NCBI GenBank assembly: GCA_963668545.1
Contig: OY764868.1
Location: forward strand, 1,426,001 to 1,490,000
Direction: 5' to 3'
From: G963662265 sp963668545
GTDB lineage: Bacteria; Spirochaetota; Spirochaetia; CADAEX01
Length of the DNA: 64,000 nucleotides
The notes under the pieces were generated by a model. That model saw only the letters and a program-made list of their open reading frames with translations, was not told the origin of the DNA and made no database searches. The position numbers and the translations under genes were made by a program. Of the stretch, positions 59,130-64,000 are shown piece after piece. Numbering within the stretch: the stretch's first letter is position 1; every line of letters starts with the position of its first letter.

Positions 59130-61712
59130 TCAGTTTTTAAGCATTTTTTTCCATGAATTAATTTTATTAAGTGCTTCAAGAGGTGTCATATTATTGATAT
59201 CAAGAGATTCTATTTCCCTTGATATAAGGTGGTCTGAAGAGAATAGATCAATCTGGGAATCCGGAGATGATAAACTGTTCCTGTGAAACTGCTCTTTTTC
59301 GGATCTGTCATATTTTTCAAGAAGCTCTTTGCCTCTTATAATCACTTCGTAAGGAATACCTGCTATTTCAGCAACATTAATTCCGTATGACTTGTTGGCA
59401 GAACCTTTTTTTATTTTTTTCAGGAAAATGAGTTTCCCGTCCTGTTCAACAGCATTCATTGAGAGGTTCAATATTTCAGGGTAATCAAGACTTACAAGCT
59501 CATGATAGTGCGTCGCAAAAAGTGTTCTTGCACGGATTTTCTTTATAATATATTCACATATACTCCATGCTATTGAAAGACCATCATTGGTGCTTGTACC
59601 TCTGCCGACTTCATCCATAATAACAAGAGAGTTTTCAGTTGCTGTCCGGAGAATGTTTGCTGTTTCCGACATTTCAACAAGAAATGTGGATTCACCCCTG
59701 GCCAGGTTGTCTGATGCCCCAACCCTGCAGAATATTCTGTCGACAAGACCTATTTCTGCATCTGAAGCAGGAACAAATGATCCTGCCTGTGCCATCAGTA
59801 CAATTAATGCAGTCTGCCTGAGATATGTTGATTTTCCCGCCATATTCGGGCCGGTAAGAAGTATGAAATTGTTTTTACCCTTCAGATATATATCATTTGG
59901 AACATACTCGCCGGTGGGGAGATTTGCCTCAACAACAGGATGCCTTCCGTTTTTTATATTGAGTTCCCTTTTATCCGTAATAACAGGTTTTGTATATCCG
60001 TTTACTGTTGCTGCATGGGCCAGAGACTGAAGACAGTCAATATCAGATACTTTTTCAGATATATCTGATATGAATGGAATGAATGTTTTTATTTTTTCCC
60101 TTATTTCAAGAAAAAGCTGCTTTTCCAGCGCAACAATTTTATCTGAAGCACTGTTGAGTTCGCTTTCAAGATTTACCAGTTTTTCTGTTGTATACCTTTC
60201 AGAACCGACAAGAGACTGTCTTCTTATAAAATGCTCAGGTACATTATCAAGATATGATTTAGTTACTTCCATGAAGTACCCTATTATCTTGTTGTATCTT
60301 ATTTTAAGATTGGGAATCTGTGAATTGATTCTTTCATTTTCAATGTAGCTGTTGAGAATATTCTGGCTGTTGTTTTTCAGATCACGCAGCCTGTCCAGCT
60401 CAGTGCTGTACCCGTCTTTGATAATGTTTCCATCTGTGATTAATACAGAAGGTTCTTCTTTAATGGAATCATCGATTATCAGGCAGATACTGTTTATTTC
60501 ATCAATAAGAGAGTTGTTTTCAAGGTATGAAAGAACAGTACTTCCCGAGCTTTCAGAAAGGGTTTCAAGAATATTTCTAATCGAATAAAAACTGTTTTTA
60601 AGACCTGTAAGGTCTTTTCCGTTTGCCCTGTCCATAGCAATTCTGGAGGAGAGCCTTTGAATATCCCTTACTGATGAAAGGTTTTTTCTGATTTCAGAAA
60701 GCAGTATCTGATTCCTGTAGAAAAAATCAACACAGTTATACCTGAATTCAATTGCATCTTTATCGGTAAGCGGCGAAGTAAGCCATTTTTTAAGAGTTCT
60801 GCTCCCCATGGATGTTCTGGTATAATCAAGAATACTGAAAAGGGTGTATGCCGGCGAATTGTCATGAAGGTTTTTCAGTATTTCAAGATTTTTGAGACTG
60901 TTCTCGTCAAGTCCCATGAATGAGCTGTTATCATGCTTGATCAGCTTTGTAATGTGTGGAAGAAGGTTTTTCGAATTTTCATAGAGGTATTCTATAATGA
61001 CACCTGCACTCAGCAGTTCCGGTGAATCATCTGAAAAGCCGAAGCCTTTAAGTGTGTCCACATTAAAATGCTTCTTGAGAATTGAAACTGAATTCTCAAG
61101 ATTGAAATACCAGTCTGGATATCTGTTGACAGGTTTTTTAAACTCTTCAAAAATCCTTTTTACTTCACTGTTATATTCTGGTATTGATTCCTGTATTATT
61201 ATTTCACCCGGGTCAAGGCGTGTAAGCTCCCTGCTCAGTATTTCCCTGAGGGATTTCTCATCAGAGGAAAGCGCAGCAAATTCACCTGTAGATATGTCTA
61301 CATATGAGAATGAATAACTGTTTCTGTTTTTGCTCAGTGCAGCAAGGTAATTGTTAGTTTTGTTGTCAAGAAAATCTTCATCAATAACTGTACCTGGAGT
61401 GATAATTTCTACAACTTCCCTGTCGACAATTTTTTTCCCTTTGGCTGGTATATTTGAAAGCTGTTCGCAAATTGCAATTTTTTTACCGGATTTAAGAAGT
61501 TTTGCAATATAGGGAGATGATGAGTGGTAAGGTACTCCGCACATTGGAATGCTGTGACGCTTTGTGAGTGCTATGTCAAGAAGAAGACTTACCTCTTTCG
61601 CATCATTTTCAAACATTTCGTAGAAATCGCCGAGGCGGAAAAAAAGAATAGAGTCAGGGTTCTGACTCTTTATTCTTTTATACTGCTGCATTACCGGAGT
61701 ATCTGATGACAT
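59130..61712 (-). CDS. mutS: DNA mismatch repair protein MutS
   Basis: The 860-residue ATPase recognises mismatches. The N-terminal FxE mismatch-reading motif is in LFFRLGDFYEMF (Phe/Glu near residues 32-34). Connector, lever and clamp domains follow, then the ATPase domain with GPNMAGKSTYLRQTALI (near 620), DEVGRGTSTNDG (near 695) and ATHYHEL. A C-terminal helical tail is present (SPLEALNKIN-like TPLEALNKINSWKKML). Only four bases separate its start from the end of ompH. Confidence 0.98.
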   Translation of the reverse strand: MSSDTPVMQQYKRIKSQNPDSILFFRLGDFYEMFENDAKEVSLLLDIALTKRHSIPMCGVPYHSSSPYIAKLLKSGKKIAICEQLSNIPAKGKKIVDREVVEIITPGTVIDEDFLDNKTNNYLAALSKNRNSYSFSYVDISTGEFAALSSDEKSLREILSRELTRLDPGEIIIQESIPEYNSEVKRIFEEFKKPVNRYPDWYFNLENSVSILKKHFNVDTLKGFGFSDDSPELLSAGVIIEYLYENSKNLLPHITKLIKHDNSSFMGLDENSLKNLEILKNLHDNSPAYTLFSILDYTRTSMGSRTLKKWLTSPLTDKDAIEFRYNCVDFFYRNQILLSEIRKNLSSVRDIQRLSSRIAMDRANGKDLTGLKNSFYSIRNILETLSESSGSTVLSYLENNSLIDEINSICLIIDDSIKEEPSVLITDGNIIKDGYSTELDRLRDLKNNSQNILNSYIENERINSQIPNLKIRYNKIIGYFMEVTKSYLDNVPEHFIRRQSLVGSERYTTEKLVNLESELNSASDKIVALEKQLFLEIREKIKTFIPFISDISEKVSDIDCLQSLAHAATVNGYTKPVITDKRELNIKNGRHPVVEANLPTGEYVPNDIYLKGKNNFILLTGPNMAGKSTYLRQTALIVLMAQAGSFVPASDAEIGLVDRIFCRVGASDNLARGESTFLVEMSETANILRTATENSLVIMDEVGRGTSTNDGLSIAWSICEYIIKKIRARTLFATHYHELVSLDYPEILNLSMNAVEQDGKLIFLKKIKKGSANKSYGINVAEIAGIPYEVIIRGKELLEKYDRSEKEQFHRNSLSSPDSQIDLFSSDHLISREIESLDINNMTPLEALNKINSWKKMLKN
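61644..61677 (-). other. Hairpin in the first codons of mutS
   Basis: Bases 61651-61657 (GAGTCAG) pair with 61662-61668 (CTGACTC), and after a small bulge AAGAAT (61644-61649) pairs with ATTCTT (61672-61677). The structure begins about 35 bases inside mutS. It could slow translation, or simply follow from codon choice. Confidence 0.35.
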
Positions 61713-61716
61713 TTTT

Positions 61717-62238
61717 TTATCTGGATGCCTTCAGTTTCTCAATTACAAGATCAGTGATATCAACTGTCTGGCTCCACCATATGATATTGGGGTCCTTGGA
61801 ATTGAAAATTATTGAATAACCTTCACTTTCTGCAATATACTCTATTTTTTCAAGTATTTCAGAGAGGAATTCCGCAGACTGGATAAGCTTGTTTTTTTTG
61901 GCTTCAATATTTGAAAGTTTAAGCTTGCTGTATTCCTTAAGGTAAAGTTTTTTCTTTTCTATCTGTTCCTCATATTTTAAAACATTGATCTCGTCATTGT
62001 TATTCTGGTAATAAAGCTTTCTTTCCTGAAGCTTGTATATATCATCTTTTATGGAAGATACACCATCTTCATAACTTTTAATCATTCTTTCGATTTCTCT
62101 CAGAGACCTTGAGTCGCCTGAATATGCAGATACAATTTTCGAATAATTTATTATTCCTATTTTCGCTATCTGCTCTCCTGTAACAAGGGAAACAGCAATA
62201 AAGCAGAATGCTGCAAGTATCAGATATTTTTTCATCAT
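61717..62238 (-). CDS. ompH: Periplasmic chaperone Skp/OmpH
   Basis: The 173-residue protein has a signal peptide (MMKKYLILAAFCFIAVSLVTGE) and the OmpH pattern: AKIGIINYSKIVSAY at the mature start, a long charged coiled coil (about 45-125, the Skp tentacles) and a C-terminal strand EYIAESEGYSIIFNSKDPNIIWWSQTVDITDLVIEKL. Skp carries unfolded outer-membrane proteins to BamA, encoded 9 bases upstream in the same operon. Confidence 0.94.
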   Translation of the reverse strand: MMKKYLILAAFCFIAVSLVTGEQIAKIGIINYSKIVSAYSGDSRSLREIERMIKSYEDGVSSIKDDIYKLQERKLYYQNNNDEINVLKYEEQIEKKKLYLKEYSKLKLSNIEAKKNKLIQSAEFLSEILEKIEYIAESEGYSIIFNSKDPNIIWWSQTVDITDLVIEKLKASR

Positions 62239-62247
62239 GTTCTCCTA

Positions 62248-64000
62248 TTAATAAAAACTTGGTGTAAAACCAATTACAAAGTCAAGTTTCATTGAACTGT
62301 CAAAGAGTGGTCCGTCATGCCAGACAATTTCATTATCTTCATATTCATACCTTTTTACAAAGTAGAAACCGATAGGAAGTCCGGGGACTGTAAGTCTGAA
62401 TCCTCCACCTAGAGAATAATAGTAATCATTTTTATCCCTGTCTCTGAAGGAATCCCTGTCAGACCATATACCGGTTGCGCTTATAAACCAGTCCCACCAC
62501 AGAAATCTTTCTGCAATAGGCATCCTGAGTTCCAGCCAGTTATCCCAAAGGGCATGGCCGTCATAAACCCTAGTCCATCCTCTGGCCATTGTCATACCGT
62601 CGATATAGAACATTTCACTCCTGGTAACATCAAGACTTCCGTCAAACTGTTCCCATAAAAGGGAAAGAGCTGTATGTCCTGCAAGCACCATTTTGAAATT
62701 CCAGGATGAGAACACTGGTATTGAAAAAAGCTGATGAAAAGCTTCTGCCTTGGATGTAGTGCTTATATAGTTTCTCTCGGAAGGAAGAATACCTCCTGCA
62801 TATGTTATTGACTGTTTCAGGTAGAAACCTTTGCTTGGATTATAGATAATATCCCTTGTATCCCATGAAAGGCTGTACCAGAGCTTGTTTATAGTCTGCC
62901 ATTCCTGAAAGTTGTCCCTGATTGTTTCGTTGTATGGCCTGTATATTTCATCATCATAATCCACCCATGTCCTTGATATATCATAGCCTGTGGATGCATT
63001 AACCCTTCCGACAGGTGTATGCCATGTATAACCTGTGTTGAGACCAAGTGAAACATCCCAGGAGTCATATTCCATCAGGTATGATTCAGGTATTGTTTCT
63101 CCCATTCTTATAGCATATTCATAGTCAGTTATGGAATCGCTGTCTTGGGGTTCAATTTCACCTGTATCCGGATCAACCCAGTATCCGTAATAAGGATCAG
63201 GGACCTCCCCCTCATCAAGGTCATCTCCCTGGAATATCGGGCCCAGTATGTCCTGAGGTACCTGCCTGGTTTTCTCATGTGCAAATGAAAGCGTTACTCC
63301 CCCTGTCCATCTCTTGTTTGCAAGCCATCTTTCGGTAAATCCTATAGAAACTTCCTGCGCTTCGCTTGAAAGGTTAGTCCCTATGCTCAGCTGCTGACCG
63401 TTTCCGAGAAAATTCCTGTCTGTCCATTTTATGAAAGTCATTATGGGAAGATCACCTGCTTCTGCAGTAAATGAAAGGCCGAACTGAACATCAGTGGTTT
63501 TACCCTCTTCAACATTTATAATAAGGTCCATAAGCCCGTCAGCACTTCCCTGTGGTGTTTCAGGTTCAACAACACCGAAGTACTGAAGGTTGTAGAGGTT
63601 TGTCATCCCTTCTATGATTTTTTTCTTGCTGAATATATCTCCTACCTCAAGGGGAAGCTCCCTTAATATTACATGGTCCTTTGTCTTGTCATTTCCCCTG
63701 ACTGTAATGTTTTCAATATGGGCCCTTCCCTGCTCTATGATTTTCACCCTGTATGCTATCCTGCCGTCAGTTTCGTTTCTCTGCTCCTCTTTGGATATCA
63801 CATTGAAAATATATCCGTCATCATAGTAAAGGTCTGCAACACGGGAAAAATCAGCTTCCAGCTTTGTCTTATTGAGAATGTCGCCCTCTTCCATCCGAAC
63901 CTGCTCAAAAAGCTCTTCATCCGTGAAAATAACATTCCCGTCGAAAATCATACCGTCATATACATACTGCTTTCCCTCAGATATATAGAATGTAATAATC
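62248..64000 (-). CDS. bamA: BamA outer-membrane assembly protein (N-terminus outside window)
   Basis: The gene enters from the right edge; 584 residues are visible. The first visible part holds the end of one POTRA domain and a complete following pair (MIFDGNVIFTDEELFEQV and IENITVRGNDKTKDHVILRELPLEVGDIF are POTRA starts). A 16-strand beta-barrel follows from about 180 residues in, with the RxG-type and GxGGG features (DYYYSLGGGFRLTVPGLPIGFYFVKRYEY) near the end. The last strand closes FVIGFTPSFY, ending Tyr rather than the usual Phe. BamA inserts beta-barrel proteins into the outer membrane; ompH and mutS follow. Confidence 0.96.
   Translation of the reverse strand, partial: IITFYISEGKQYVYDGMIFDGNVIFTDEELFEQVRMEEGDILNKTKLEADFSRVADLYYDDGYIFNVISKEEQRNETDGRIAYRVKIIEQGRAHIENITVRGNDKTKDHVILRELPLEVGDIFSKKKIIEGMTNLYNLQYFGVVEPETPQGSADGLMDLIINVEEGKTTDVQFGLSFTAEAGDLPIMTFIKWTDRNFLGNGQQLSIGTNLSSEAQEVSIGFTERWLANKRWTGGVTLSFAHEKTRQVPQDILGPIFQGDDLDEGEVPDPYYGYWVDPDTGEIEPQDSDSITDYEYAIRMGETIPESYLMEYDSWDVSLGLNTGYTWHTPVGRVNASTGYDISRTWVDYDDEIYRPYNETIRDNFQEWQTINKLWYSLSWDTRDIIYNPSKGFYLKQSITYAGGILPSERNYISTTSKAEAFHQLFSIPVFSSWNFKMVLAGHTALSLLWEQFDGSLDVTRSEMFYIDGMTMARGWTRVYDGHALWDNWLELRMPIAERFLWWDWFISATGIWSDRDSFRDRDKNDYYYSLGGGFRLTVPGLPIGFYFVKRYEYEDNEIVWHDGPLFDSSMKLDFVIGFTPSFY

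Noticed and set aside
1..64000. tRNA, rRNA, CRISPR arrays, insertion sequences or prophage
   Set aside because: No cloverleaf, spaced palindromic repeat array, transposase or phage structural gene was recognised on either strand.

Overview
The window is a gene-dense, AT-rich stretch of a spirochaete chromosome. The evidence is the gene content and order. It has murG-cvpA-(delta')-ntrB/ntrC, a very long TPR-GreA fusion, a recA-folK-scpAB-rluB-cmk-rpsA block, a rimP-nusA-infB-rbfA-truB-ribF-rpsO-pnp block, and mutS-ompH-bamA. From general knowledge of the phylum this combination fits Spirochaetales (Treponema/Spirochaeta relatives). The outer-membrane genes (bamA, ompH/skp, lptF, lptG) show a diderm cell. 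No rRNA, tRNA, CRISPR array, insertion sequence or prophage was found, and no gene looks clearly foreign.

Layout. (1) 1-6425: the tail of an unknown gene, an exported protein facing the other way, then a tightly overlapping + operon murG-cvpA-holB-like-ntrB-like-ntrC-like. (2) 6426-11336: a fold-I aminotransferase and a divergent MocR-type regulator share a control region with a direct-repeat operator. Next come lysC and a DapF homologue that has lost both catalytic cysteines. (3) 11610-20193: purine nucleoside phosphorylase, a JAMM-domain/DinG-helicase fusion, solitary groES, a group-2 sigma factor behind a near-consensus sigma-54 promoter, ppdK, a small repeat cluster, and a COG2231-type endonuclease III relative. 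(4) 20306-31405, all minus: recA-folK-scpA-scpB-rluB-cmk-rpsA, then a receiver-less sigma-54 activator, a TPR membrane protein, a CHASE2-class III cyclase, a lipoprotein and a small membrane protein. (5) 31509-40749: envelope TPR proteins, dtd, rpe, the 897-residue GreA fusion and a vWA membrane protein. (6) 40762-64000, all minus: bamA(partial)-ompH-mutS-comF, then the long translation operon rimP to pnp, continuing through an M16 peptidase, dut, lptF, lptG, tgt, murJ and a HEAT-repeat protein.

How the parts work together. Most of the window is information processing (translation initiation, RNA decay, tRNA modification, chromosome partition, repair) linked to envelope assembly (lipid II synthesis and flipping, LPS-type export, beta-barrel insertion). 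The regulatory theme is sigma-54: two activators lie in the window, and the alternative sigma gene has its own -24/-12 promoter, which suggests an RpoN-to-sigma cascade like that of Borrelia. The rimP-nusA-infB operon has an intrinsic terminator between its predicted promoter and first codon, which suggests attenuation. The points most worth following are this sigma cascade, the JAMM-helicase fusion, the cysteine-less DapF next to lysC, and the rimP leader attenuator.
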